Positions 33,329 to 45,290 of a DNA stretch of 64,000 nucleotides are shown one piece after another. Where the stretch lies: assembly GCF_003722355.1 (NCBI RefSeq), contig NZ_QWDD01000001.1:2170001-2234000 (forward strand), in the 5' to 3' direction. Source of the DNA: Methylocystis hirsuta (GTDB lineage: Bacteria; Pseudomonadota; Alphaproteobacteria; Rhizobiales; Beijerinckiaceae). The notes below the pieces were generated by a model that was not told the DNA's origin, did no database searches, and saw only the letters and a program-made list of their open reading frames with translations. Each line of letters begins with the position of its first letter. Position 1 is the stretch's first letter. The translations under genes were made by a program, and so were the position numbers.

Positions 33329-34870
33329 TCAGAACAGCGATCCCTGATCGTCGCTGTCGGCCCTTTTCAGGCGGCGCCGCAGGCGCGGGCGCGCCGGCGG
33401 ATCTGGAATCGCAATGCCGGCGCGCGCGTGGATTCTGCCGTCGGCGATCTCGATATCGAGACCCGTTCCGGGAGGAGCCTGCGCGACGCTGCGCACCAGA
33501 GCGCCGCTTTCGTCGTGCACCAGCGCAAAGCCCCGCGCCAACGCCGAGCGATGGCTGAGCGAGTCCTGCAGCCGGGCCAGTCTGTCGATCCTATCCTGAT
33601 GGCCGCCGATCAAGCCAGCGACCGCGCGGTCGAGACGCTGCGCCGCGCCGGCGAGGCGTTGCCTCGCGGCGGCGTTCTCCTGACCCGCGAGAACGCGCCG
33701 GGCGCGATAGCCCTGCCGCAGCCGCGCGCCAAGACCGCGCAGCTGCTCCCGCACGCGCGCCAGCTCCGCCTGCGGCGAGTGGCGGGCGAGCAGCGTTGCC
33801 GCGCGCGACAGCCGCAGACGCCGTCCGTCTCGCGCGGCGCGGGCGCCGGCGCGCAGCCGCTCCGCCGCCCGGTCGAGACGCTGGCGCGGATTGGCGAGCA
33901 GGGCGTCGCCAGCGGGCAGCAGCCGCGCGAAGGTTGAAAGCTGGACGCGACGCTGGTCCATGGCGCGGCGGCGCGCCCCCTCCAGCCGGCTTGTGCGTAT
34001 GGCGAGATGTTCGAACAGCTCGACGCGCACCGGAACGGCTTTCTCGGCCGCGCCAGTCGGCGTCGGCGCCCGAAGGTCGGCGACGAAATCGATGAGCGTC
34101 GTATCGGTCTCATGACCGATCGCCGAAATGAGCGGAATGGCGCTCTCCGCCGCCGCACGAACGACCACCTCCTCGTTGAAGCCCCATAGATCCTCGAGCG
34201 AGCCGCCGCCGCGCGCGACGATCAGCACGTCGGGGCGGGGAATGGCGCCGCCGGCGGGCAGCGCGTTGAAACCGCGAATGCCCGCGGCGACCTCCTCAGC
34301 GCAACTCTCGCCCTGCACCCGCACGGGCCAGATGAGCACCCGGCGCGGGAAGCGGTCGTTGAGACGGTGCAGGATGTCGCGGATGACGGCGCCGGTCGGC
34401 GAGGTCACCACGCCGACGACTCGCGGCAGGAAGGGCAGGGGGCGCTTGCGCGCTTCGTCGAAGAGGCCCTCGGCCGCGAGCGCCTTGCGGCGCGCGTCGA
34501 GCAGCGCCATCAGCGCGCCGACGCCGGCCGGCTCCAGCGATTCGATGACGATCTGATAGGAGGATTTTCCGGGGAAGGTGGTGACGCGGCCGGTCGCGAC
34601 GACTTCCAGTCCTTCCTGCGGCCGGGTGCGCAGCCGCGCGAAGGTCGACTTCCAGACCACCGCGTCGAGCCGCGCGTTCTGGTCCTTGAGAGAGAAATAG
34701 GCGTGGCCGGAGGCGTGCGGGCCGCGATAGTTGGAGATCTCGCCGCGCACGCGCACGCGGCCGAAGCGATCCTCGATCGTCTGCTTCAGCGCGTTCGCGA
34801 GTTCGGAGACGCTGATCTCCGGCGTATTGGTCTGAGGCGTGGCTCCTCCGATTTCGGTGAGGTCGGACAT
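33329..34870 (-). CDS. xseA: Exodeoxyribonuclease VII large subunit
   Basis: 513 residues. An N-terminal OB domain (SVSELANALKQTIEDRFGRV, then ISNYRGPHASGHAYFSLKD) precedes the nuclease core (RVVGVVTSPTGAVIRDILHR, DVLIVARGGGSLEDLWGFNE, SAIGHETDTTLIDFVADLRA, PTPTGAAE) and a long coiled-coil C-terminus, here very Arg-rich. Degrades single-stranded DNA with the small subunit XseB, which is not in the window. The frame is open 61 codons upstream, but homology begins at this ATG. Confidence 0.95.
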   Translation of the reverse strand: MSDLTEIGGATPQTNTPEISVSELANALKQTIEDRFGRVRVRGEISNYRGPHASGHAYFSLKDQNARLDAVVWKSTFARLRTRPQEGLEVVATGRVTTFPGKSSYQIVIESLEPAGVGALMALLDARRKALAAEGLFDEARKRPLPFLPRVVGVVTSPTGAVIRDILHRLNDRFPRRVLIWPVRVQGESCAEEVAAGIRGFNALPAGGAIPRPDVLIVARGGGSLEDLWGFNEEVVVRAAAESAIPLISAIGHETDTTLIDFVADLRAPTPTGAAEKAVPVRVELFEHLAIRTSRLEGARRRAMDQRRVQLSTFARLLPAGDALLANPRQRLDRAAERLRAGARAARDGRRLRLSRAATLLARHSPQAELARVREQLRGLGARLRQGYRARRVLAGQENAAARQRLAGAAQRLDRAVAGLIGGHQDRIDRLARLQDSLSHRSALARGFALVHDESGALVRSVAQAPPGTGLDIEIADGRIHARAGIAIPDPPARPRLRRRLKRADSDDQGSLF

Positions 34871-34925
34871 GGATGAGATATGCTCACGCTTTGCTTCTTG
34901 CTTCATCCTTACGCCCATCATGTAA

Positions 34926-36188
34926 ATGCCCAAAGCCAGCAAGAAAACAGCGCCCCCATTTATGCCGCTCAGAGCGTCGCGACGGCAGTCGCTGAGTGAG
35001 CGGCTGTTCTCGATCATAGAAGTGCTTGGGGTTTTTTTGCGTCTCGGCGTCACGAGTTTCGGCGGGCCGGTCGCTCATCTTGGCTATTTCCACGCTGAGT
35101 TCGTCGGGCGCCGCAAATGGCTCGATGAGGCCGCCTATTCGGATATCGTCGCGCTCTGCCAGTTCCTTCCCGGTCCGGCGAGTAGTCAGGTCGGCATCAT
35201 CATCGGCATGTTGCGGGCCGGGCTTGCCGGCGGATTGGCGGCATGGATCGGCTTCACCCTGCCTTCGGCGCTTGCCTTGATCGGCTTCGCCTATGGAGTC
35301 GGTCGCCTCGGCGACCTATCGCAGGTCGCCTGGCTGCACGGCCTCAAAGTCGTCGCTGTCGCGGTCGTCGCGCAAGCGGTGTGGGGGATGGCGCGCAACC
35401 TTTGTCCGGATCGGGACCGGGCGACCATCGCCGTGGCGGCGACGCTGCTGACTTTGGCGGTCCCCACCGCCAGCGGTCAGATTGGGGCGATTGCGGCGGG
35501 GGGCGTCATTGGCTGGTTGTTCCTCTCGGGGGAAAACAACGGAGCCACGGCGCCTCTATCGATCCCCATCACCCGGCGCATGGCCATCGCCTCGCTCGCG
35601 CTGTTCGCCGTTTTGCTTGTGGGGTTGCCCATTCTGGCGAACGCAATCCCCAATCCTACGATCGAGCTTATCAGCGGCTTTTATCGCTCAGGGTCGCTCG
35701 TATTCGGCGGCGGGCACGTCGTGCTGCCGCTGCTGCAGCAAGCCTTCGTATCTCCAGGCTGGATCGACCGTGATGCATTCCTTGCCGGCTATGGCGCGGC
35801 GCAAGCGGTTCCGGGCCCACTGTTCTCTTTCGCGGCCTATCTCGGCGCAGCGATGACGTCTGAGCCAAACGGCTGGGCGGGCGGGCTGATCTGTCTCACA
35901 GCGATTTTCCTACCGTCGTTCCTTCTGGTCGTCGGCGCGCTGCCTTTTTGGGACGCTTTGCGTCATCGAACGGCGGCGCAATCGGCGCTCAAGGGGATCA
36001 ACGCGACGGTCGTCGGAATTCTGCTCGGGGCGCTCTATACCCCTGTTTGGACGAGCGCGATCCTCGGCCCAGCGGATTTCGGGCTCGGCCTTCTTGCTTT
36101 CCTCTTGCTCGTGCTGTGGCGGACGCCGCCGTGGCTGGTCGTCATCCTCGGCGCATTTGGCGCAACGCTCATCGCCATGGTCGCTTAA
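34926..36188 (+). CDS. chrA: Chromate efflux transporter ChrA
   Basis: CHR-family inner-membrane transporter of 420 residues with about ten helices in two homologous CHR halves. Marks: LGVTSFGGPVAHLGYFHAEF and ALCQFLPGPASSQVGIIIG in the first half; YRSGSLVFGGGHVVLPLLQQ and FLAGYGAAQAVPGPLFSFAA in the second. The start is uncertain: the first ATG (used here) has no clear ribosome binding site, and another lies 36 bp later. Divergent from xseA. Confidence 0.93.
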   Translation: MPKASKKTAPPFMPLRASRRQSLSERLFSIIEVLGVFLRLGVTSFGGPVAHLGYFHAEFVGRRKWLDEAAYSDIVALCQFLPGPASSQVGIIIGMLRAGLAGGLAAWIGFTLPSALALIGFAYGVGRLGDLSQVAWLHGLKVVAVAVVAQAVWGMARNLCPDRDRATIAVAATLLTLAVPTASGQIGAIAAGGVIGWLFLSGENNGATAPLSIPITRRMAIASLALFAVLLVGLPILANAIPNPTIELISGFYRSGSLVFGGGHVVLPLLQQAFVSPGWIDRDAFLAGYGAAQAVPGPLFSFAAYLGAAMTSEPNGWAGGLICLTAIFLPSFLLVVGALPFWDALRHRTAAQSALKGINATVVGILLGALYTPVWTSAILGPADFGLGLLAFLLLVLWRTPPWLVVILGAFGATLIAMVA

Positions 36189-36268
36189 GGCGGCTTACGA
36201 CGCTCGCAGAACGTCCGCTTCTTGCGCATTGCTGAACATAAAACTGTTTGGCTCGCGTATTTTGAACG

Positions 36269-36502
36269 CTAGCGCAATTCGCTCATCGAATAATGCGTTG
36301 GTCGGGCGGGGCCATTCGCCAGGTCGGCGAGAAGGTTGGGCTGGAGCCGCGACTGCCCTTCCGTCAATTGCGCGGGCGCGTCGACATTGCCCCGAAGATA
36401 CCAGCCGCTGACATCAAGAGGCGGCGGCGGCAGATTTTCGGCGCGCGCGTTCACTGCGCCAGCACTCAAGATGAACGACAGGAGGGTGATGGAGCGGCCC
36501 AT
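36269..36502 (-). CDS. Short secreted protein resembling the N-terminus of an outer-membrane protein
   Basis: 77 residues: signal peptide (LLSFILSAGAVNARA, about 1-20) followed by ENLPPPPLDVSGWYLRGNVD, which looks like the start of Hyphomicrobiales opacity-type beta-barrel proteins, but the frame ends soon after, without barrel strands. Either a truncated porin-like gene or a small protein of its own. GGGAG precedes the ATG. A CtrA-like box lies about 75 bp upstream. Confidence 0.5.
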   Translation of the reverse strand: MGRSITLLSFILSAGAVNARAENLPPPPLDVSGWYLRGNVDAPAQLTEGQSRLQPNLLADLANGPARPTHYSMSELR

Positions 36503-36577
36503 GATGTGCTCCCATTTTCGCGCACGCCATTGCTTTCGAATGGCGCAGCGCCGAAAGGAAAGCATGGGCGATAAGGG

Positions 36578-36593
36578 TTAAGGGCAGGTTAAC
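36578..36593 (-). promoter_or_regulatory. CtrA-like box upstream of the short secreted protein
   Basis: TTAA-N7-TTAAC (36578-36581 and 36589-36593) with two further TTAACC words at 36602 and 36615. It is upstream of the 77-residue secreted protein and downstream of glmM. Confidence 0.4.
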
Positions 36594-36697
36594 CCTATTG
36601 CTTAACCAAGTTCCTTAACCGAGCGCTTGCCTGCAAGGCGGACACGCGTCGCAAAGCTGACCTTCTCGAAGCGTCGCCAATCGCGTTAAGCGCCGGC

Positions 36698-38044
<1,347 letters not shown>

Positions 38045-38235
38045 CGAAGATCCTCAGCGAGCGGCGCCTGAGCGCCTCGGCGCCAAATCGGCGCATCCTT
38101 CACGCCATCTGTCGCGCCATCCGTCGCGCCAAGTCGGCGCATCTATGGGCATAATGCCACAACGTTAAATGCGTGTTTTCGCCGGCCTAACGAACGGTTA
38201 ATGAACACTCGCACATCGTCTGAACGGATGTCCAC

Positions 38236-38598
38236 ATGGAAGTCAAAATCTACCACAACCGCGCCTGCGGGACCTCGCGCAACGTGTTGGCCGCCCTGCG
38301 CGAGGCCGGCTACGAGCCGCAAGTGATCGAATATCTCAAAAACCCGCCCGATCGGGCGACCTTGAAAGACCTTTTGCGCCGCATGGGCAAGAGCGTGCGT
38401 GAGATAATGCGCAAGCGCGGGACGCCCTATGAAGAGCTGGGACTCGAGAATCCCGCCCTGTCGGATGACGAGATCTTCGCCGCCATCGAAAAGCATCCGA
38501 TTCTGATCGAGCGGCCGATCGTTTCGATGGGCGACAAGGCCGCGCTCTGTCGACCCGCCGAGACGGTCAAATATCTGATCGCGCGGTCCAAGACATAA
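38236..38598 (+). CDS. arsC: Arsenate reductase (glutaredoxin-dependent)
   Basis: 120 residues of the ArsC thioredoxin-like family. Catalytic Cys11 in YHNRACGTSRNVL; the arsenate-site arginines are in ERPIVSMGDKAALCRPAE. GGATG lies before the ATG. No other ars genes are adjacent. It is convergent with ftsH and shares a terminator with it; its position inside the ftsH-glmM pair suggests later insertion. Confidence 0.93.
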   Translation: MEVKIYHNRACGTSRNVLAALREAGYEPQVIEYLKNPPDRATLKDLLRRMGKSVREIMRKRGTPYEELGLENPALSDDEIFAAIEKHPILIERPIVSMGDKAALCRPAETVKYLIARSKT

Positions 38599-38600
38599 AA

Positions 38601-38626
38601 AACCCAGCGGCCGGGACCGCTGGGTT
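38601..38626. terminator. Bidirectional terminator between arsC and ftsH
   Basis: Ten-base stem AACCCAGCGG / CCGCTGGGTT with A-run before and T-run after, in the 35 bp between the two convergent stop codons. Confidence 0.85.
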
Positions 38627-38633
38627 TTTCCCT

Positions 38634-40547
<1,914 letters not shown>

Positions 40548-40725
40548 GTGGGAAGCCTGTCGGGAGCCGCTCGGTCGGGCTTATCCCCCGAAGCGCTCCG
40601 CTCATGTGCTTAATTTAGGCGCACCTGGACGCGTTGCCAAGTCTCGGAAAAGCCCGTGATTCCAGGCGTTGTTGCATGGGGACTTGGCCGTTTCGGACAA
40701 GTTCGTCCCTTACAACGCGAATTCG

Positions 40726-41760
40726 TTAAGTCGAGCTTGAGCGGCGAGGCGGCGCCGGACGCAGCCGAATCCGTCCGCTGTTCGCGTCAATCGAGACGTC
40801 GGCAAGCGTCATTCGGACCGATCCGCGCGCAGACAGGGCGGCGGCCACGCGCGCGCTGGCGCGCTCCAGGCGTTCGAGGCGAAGCACAGCCGCGGGCGCG
40901 ATATGCAAGATCGCGCTTGCGAGCACGCGTTGGAGAATTTCCAGCGGCGCCTCGCACAGCGTCGCGGCGTCGAGCTCGATCCATGACGCTTCGTCGCGAC
41001 GCAGCGCGCGCGCCAGCATTTCGGCGGCGCAATGCGCCAGCGCGGAATCGGCGCGCGCCGCACGCGATCCAAGCCGCAGGAGCGCATCTCGACTGAGCCC
41101 CTGCGCGGCGAGCATGGGCGCCAGACCGCGCAGCCGCACGCGCGCGAAGCTTTCGTCTTCATTGGACGGGTCGCGAAAGAACGGTTGAGCTGCGCGCGCG
41201 CAGACCGCCTCCAGCTCCTCTTTGCGAAAGTCGAGCAGCGGCCGTAGCAGCGGGATGTCTTCGTGGCGTGCGATGCGCGCCATGCCTGCAAGTCCGGCGA
41301 CTCCGGAGCCGCGGGTCAAACGAAACAGGATCGTTTCGGCCTGGTCTTCCGAATGATGCGCAAGCGCGATGGCGGATGCGCCGATTCGCCGCGCGCAGGC
41401 GGTCAGCAGCGCGTATCGCGCGCGCCGCGCCCGCTCCTGGAGGCGCGTCGCGGGCTTTTCTTCCTCCCACGTCAATAAATGATGGGCGTAGCCAAGAGCG
41501 CGCGCCCAGCGGCCGACCTCTTCGGCTTCCGCGCGCGCCTCTTTGCGCAAGCGGTGATCGACCGTCGCCACGGCGATGTGACGCGACGCGCGCAAAGACC
41601 ATTGCGCGCATAGCAGCATCAAGGCGACGGAGTCGGGCCCGCCGGAAACCGCGAGCAGCAAGGAGGGGTAGGGCGCAAGCAGTTCGAGCGCGTTTTCACG
41701 ACGTCCCTCGAGCGAGTCGTCGCCGATTGCGGCAAGGTCTTCCGCCTTCGTGCGCGGCAT
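40726..41760 (-). CDS. tilS: tRNA(Ile)-lysidine synthase
   Basis: Makes lysidine at the wobble position of tRNA-Ile(CAU). 344 residues. PP-loop LLAVSGGPDSVALMLLC, then TVDHRLRKEARAEAEEVGRW and ALAHHSEDQAETILFRLTRG are standard. It is shorter than the E. coli enzyme and lacks its C-terminal tRNA-binding extension, as in many alphaproteobacteria. Lies between ybgF and ftsH. Confidence 0.95.
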   Translation of the reverse strand: MPRTKAEDLAAIGDDSLEGRRENALELLAPYPSLLLAVSGGPDSVALMLLCAQWSLRASRHIAVATVDHRLRKEARAEAEEVGRWARALGYAHHLLTWEEEKPATRLQERARRARYALLTACARRIGASAIALAHHSEDQAETILFRLTRGSGVAGLAGMARIARHEDIPLLRPLLDFRKEELEAVCARAAQPFFRDPSNEDESFARVRLRGLAPMLAAQGLSRDALLRLGSRAARADSALAHCAAEMLARALRRDEASWIELDAATLCEAPLEILQRVLASAILHIAPAAVLRLERLERASARVAAALSARGSVRMTLADVSIDANSGRIRLRPAPPRRSSST

Positions 41761-41797
41761 GCCTAGGCCGGAGGGGCGCCGACCGCCGCGCGGACGG

Positions 41798-42787
41798 CTA
41801 GCATTGAATTTTTTTGCTTTCGCGTTGCGCCGCTTCGCGGATTCGCGTCGCCGCTTTCGGGAATTTGACGTTGATCTCGGAATAGGAGGCGCACGCCTGC
41901 TCCTTCGCGCCCATCGCGCTCAGCGATTGGCCAAGCCGCAACAGCGCTTCCGGGGCCTGCGCCGAGTCGCCGTATTTCGTCGAGATTTCCAAGTATCTTT
42001 CGGCGGCCTCGCGGTGCCGTCCGCGCAAAAAGAAACTTTCGCCCAGGTTGAACGTCGCGGCGGCGGCGAGCTTGCTCTTGCCGTTCTTCGACAGAAACGT
42101 CGAGAGCGACTTCTCCGCTTCCTCATATTTGCCGGCGCGCAACGCGCCGACAGCCTCGTCATACTGCTCCTTGGGCGCCGCGACCGGCGGCGCGGCGGCG
42201 ATCTCCGCGGGCGCCGGCTGGTCGCCGACAAGGCGGCCGTGGGCGATATCCAGCGGCTGGCCGGCTTCGCGCACAGGGGCCGTCGTCACCGAGCCTGTCG
42301 GTCGGGCGACGCTTTCGAGCGGCGTTGACGGAGTCGTCGTGCCGAGCGGCCGCGGCGCGCCCGGCGCAGTCGGCTGCGTCGCGGGATCGAAGGCGTCGCC
42401 GCGCTTGCCGGCGTTGGCGCTCGTCGCGGGCGCCGTCTGCGCGATAGCTGGCGGAGCCGTCGGCCCGTTCGGCGCGGCCTCTGAGCGCGGCTCGGGCTTC
42501 GCGGCGCGGAGCTGCTCTTCCAGAAGCTGCACCCTGTGCTGCAGCTCCTCGTTTTGTCCGGTCAATCGGCGTAGTTCGCGCTCCAGCCGATCGATCCGCA
42601 TCGCCGCCGCCGCGTCCGACCCCGGTCCCGCCTCAGGGCCTTCATAAATATCCGATGGCGGAACATTGTAGGTCTGAGCATGGCGGAGGTCTCCCTCGGG
42701 CCGGGGATCGCCATAGACGTCGAACGCCTGGGCGGCGCCCGCCGCAAACAAGGGCAGGGCGAAGATGAGGGCGTAGCGTGGGAACAT
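41798..42787 (-). CDS. ybgF: Cell division coordinator CpoB / YbgF
   Basis: Periplasmic Tol-Pal accessory protein, 329 residues. A signal peptide (FALPLFAAGAAQA) is followed by an N-terminal coiled coil (RIDRLERELRRLTGQNEELQ, about 65-95), a long Pro/Ala linker (about 95-205) and C-terminal TPRs (about 208-325: YDEAVGALRAGKYEEAEKSL, FNLGESFFLRGRHREAAERY, APEALLRLGQSLSAMG). It coordinates peptidoglycan synthesis with outer-membrane constriction. In relatives it follows pal directly; here pal is about 9 kb away. Confidence 0.93.
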   Translation of the reverse strand: MFPRYALIFALPLFAAGAAQAFDVYGDPRPEGDLRHAQTYNVPPSDIYEGPEAGPGSDAAAAMRIDRLERELRRLTGQNEELQHRVQLLEEQLRAAKPEPRSEAAPNGPTAPPAIAQTAPATSANAGKRGDAFDPATQPTAPGAPRPLGTTTPSTPLESVARPTGSVTTAPVREAGQPLDIAHGRLVGDQPAPAEIAAAPPVAAPKEQYDEAVGALRAGKYEEAEKSLSTFLSKNGKSKLAAAATFNLGESFFLRGRHREAAERYLEISTKYGDSAQAPEALLRLGQSLSAMGAKEQACASYSEINVKFPKAATRIREAAQRESKKIQC

Positions 42788-42883
42788 GGTCGCGAAGGCC
42801 GAGACTTGCGCTAAAGGCGCCGCTCAATTCGATGCGGCGCGACATCGCCTTACCATAGGCGCCCATTCGGCTAAAATTAGGCG

Positions 42884-43726
42884 ATGCGATCATTCAGTCT
42901 CGTTTGGGTTCAAAGAATGGCGATGGCCTCGTTTGTGGCGGCGGCCTGGCCGTCACGCGCCGAATCGCTTCCGCCGGCAACGGAAACCGGCGAGTGCTCG
43001 CTCGAGGGCGCAGTTCCGGCGACCGTCGCCGCCGTGGATGAGGACTTCGAGCTGCTGCTCGATGATGGCCGTCGCGCCGCTCTCGCGGGCCTCGACTTTC
43101 CGCCGCCGGAAATGGCGGAGCTGCGCGCCGCCATCCGCAACCGTCTGTCGTCGTGGCTCGCCGGCCGAGACATATTCCTGGGCGCCTTTGCTTCGACATT
43201 GGACCGCTGGGGCAGGGCGCCGGCGAGAATTTACGCAAGCCCGGCCGAGGGAGGCGCTTTAGCGCCCCTCACGTCCGTGGCGGCCGCGCTGCTCTCGGCG
43301 GGCGACGCGCGCTTTCGTCCAGATCCTGCGGTCGCCGCCTGCGCCAAGGCGTATCTGGCCGCCGAGGCCCCGGCGCGCGATTCGGGCGTCGGGGTTTGGT
43401 CGCGGCCGGAGTTGCGCCCGATCGACGTCTCGGCGCCGGGCGCGGTGGACGATCTGAAGCGGCGCAAAGGAATGATTGTCGTCGTCGGCGCGATCCGCTC
43501 GGTCGGCGAGTCGCGGCGCGCCTTCTACCTTAATTTTGGCGACAAATGGCGCGATAGCTTCACCGTCGTGATTCTGCGGCGCAATTTGGCTATCTTCGGG
43601 CAAATCGAGCCCCGCTTGCTCGTTGGGCGGCGAGTGCGCGTACGAGGACTTATTGAGACCGGGGCTCGCATCGAAATCGCTACGCCAGCCGAGATCGAAT
43701 TCGTTGACAGCGTCTCCTCTCGTTAG
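42884..43726 (+). CDS. Degenerate thermonuclease-like secreted protein
   Basis: 280 residues with a signal peptide (MAMASFVAAAWPSRA, about 12-27). The region 40-170 follows the SNase beta-barrel order (VAAVDEDFELLLDDGRRAAL, LAGLDFPPPE, RDIFLGAFASTLDRWGRAPA), but the usual DGDT and R(L)xGID residues are replaced by DEDF and ALAGLD, so the first catalytic Arg and one Ca-site Asp look missing. An OB-like C-terminal part (about 195-275) follows. Probably non-catalytic, perhaps ligand-binding. Overlaps the M48 protease gene by 23 bp. Confidence 0.6.
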   Translation: MRSFSLVWVQRMAMASFVAAAWPSRAESLPPATETGECSLEGAVPATVAAVDEDFELLLDDGRRAALAGLDFPPPEMAELRAAIRNRLSSWLAGRDIFLGAFASTLDRWGRAPARIYASPAEGGALAPLTSVAAALLSAGDARFRPDPAVAACAKAYLAAEAPARDSGVGVWSRPELRPIDVSAPGAVDDLKRRKGMIVVVGAIRSVGESRRAFYLNFGDKWRDSFTVVILRRNLAIFGQIEPRLLVGRRVRVRGLIETGARIEIATPAEIEFVDSVSSR

Positions 43727-45176
43727 GCGGACGGCGCTCGCCTTGCTGGCTGTCGTCATCGGCGTGGCGATCGGAGGCTGCGCGGAGCTCGAGCGGCAAG
43801 GACAGATCTTTACCGCCCCGTTGCCTCCGACGCGGCCGGCTGGGCCGCGAACCGATAATCGCAGCACGGTTCAGCATAAGGAGCTCGTCGCCCAATTCGG
43901 CGGCGAATACGAGGCTCCGGGCGCAGAACATTACCTTGATGGCATTCTCGCCAAGCTGGCGAGCGCCAGCGATACGCCCGGCCAGCCAACCTACAAGGTG
44001 ACGATCCTCAATACGCCCGTCGTCAACGCCTTTGCGCTGCCCTCCGGCAATCTTTACGTCACGCGCGGACTGCTGGCGCTTGCCGGAGACGCTTCGGAGG
44101 CGGCGGCGGTGATGGCGCATGAAATCGCCCATGTCTCGCTGCGCCACAGCGCGCTCCGCGCCGAACGCGAGCGCGAGGCGGCTGTCATCTCGCAAGCCGC
44201 CGCGGTGATTCAGAACCGCCAGAAAGGCGACGAGGTGCGCTCCAGTCAGCGGCTCTCCGTCGCGAGTTTCTCCCGTGCGCAGGAACTCGACGCCGACGCC
44301 GCCGGCGTCCGCGTCATCGCCCGAGCCGGCTTTGACCCGTATGGCGCTTCGCGCTTCCTGACGGCGCTGGGTCGGTCCACGGATTTGCGCGCGGCGCTCT
44401 ATGGAAAGAAGAAGTCGCTCGACTTCGACATTACGTCGACGCATCCCTCCACCCCCGACCGCATCACAAAGGCTGTTGCCGCGGCGCGAGAAATCGGAGC
44501 GCCCGGGATCGGCGTCGCCGACCGCAGCGGCTATCTCGAGGCCATCAAGGGCGTCGCGTTCGGCGACGATCCCATGGAAGGCTACGTTCGCGACCGCAAA
44601 TTCACCCATCCGCGACTGCGCTTCGCCTTCACCGCGCCTGAGGGCTTTCTTCTGGAAAATTCCAACGAAGCGGTATTCGGGGTGCGCGAAGCCGACAATG
44701 AAGCCTTGCGGCTCGACAGCGTGCGCCTGCCGTCGGACGAGAATCTCGAAGCCTATGTCGGCTCCGGTTGGGTCGACGGCCTGCTTCCTTCCTCCGTGCG
44801 CAAGATGGACATCAACGGGCTCCCCGCCGTAATCGCCGTCGCTCGGGCGGGGGAGTGGAATTTCCGGCTGGCGGTGATCCGGTCGGGCGAGTTTCTCTAC
44901 CGCCTGATTTTTGCAGCGCGCAAATTGAGCGACGAGGCCGACGCGCTCTTCATGGAGTCGATCAGATCCTTCCGCCGGCTCGGCCCCGATGAAACGACTG
45001 ACGCGCGACCCTTGAGGATTGCGGTGGCTGTCGCCGCCCAGGGCGACACAATCGAAACGATGGCCGCACGGATGGTGGTTCCTAACCGGCCAGTCGAACA
45101 TTTTATGCTTCTCAATGGGTTGTCCGCCGGCGACGCCCTCACCGCCGGCGAACATTACAAAATAGTAACCGAGTGA
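43704..45176 (+). CDS. M48 family lipoprotein metalloprotease with LysM-like end
   Basis: 490 residues from a TTG start inside the end of the previous gene. Signal peptide with lipobox-like IGGC (about residue 25). The M48 domain (about 70-240) has the zinc motif AAAVMAHEIAHVSLRH and the third ligand in FSRAQELDADAAGVRVIARA. A middle domain of unknown type (about 270-420) and a C-terminal LysM-like segment (GDTIETMAARMVVPNRPVEH, then LLNGLSAGDALTAGEHYKIV) follow. Likely an outer-membrane or periplasmic quality-control protease related to BepA/YfgC. A longer TTG start at 43623 is possible. Confidence 0.85.
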   Translation: MTASPLVRRTALALLAVVIGVAIGGCAELERQGQIFTAPLPPTRPAGPRTDNRSTVQHKELVAQFGGEYEAPGAEHYLDGILAKLASASDTPGQPTYKVTILNTPVVNAFALPSGNLYVTRGLLALAGDASEAAAVMAHEIAHVSLRHSALRAEREREAAVISQAAAVIQNRQKGDEVRSSQRLSVASFSRAQELDADAAGVRVIARAGFDPYGASRFLTALGRSTDLRAALYGKKKSLDFDITSTHPSTPDRITKAVAAAREIGAPGIGVADRSGYLEAIKGVAFGDDPMEGYVRDRKFTHPRLRFAFTAPEGFLLENSNEAVFGVREADNEALRLDSVRLPSDENLEAYVGSGWVDGLLPSSVRKMDINGLPAVIAVARAGEWNFRLAVIRSGEFLYRLIFAARKLSDEADALFMESIRSFRRLGPDETTDARPLRIAVAVAAQGDTIETMAARMVVPNRPVEHFMLLNGLSAGDALTAGEHYKIVTE

Positions 45177-45198
45177 AGCCCGGTTTTTGCTCGCTTTG

Positions 45199-45223
45199 GG
45201 AACAACTGCCGCGCCTGACGGTT
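45199..45223 (+). promoter_or_regulatory. EcfG-type promoter upstream of rpoH2
   Basis: GGAAC (45199-45203), 16 bases, GGTT (45220-45223), about 68 bp before the rpoH start. It agrees with the general-stress promoter consensus GGAAC-N16/17-(C)GTT; control of rpoH2 by an ECF sigma factor is known in several alphaproteobacteria. Confidence 0.6.
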
Positions 45224-45290
45224 ATCCAAAGCAAGGCCAATCTTGGCGCGCGGACTCCCACCATTAGTGGGGCTGCGTATGGAGGGCGTC

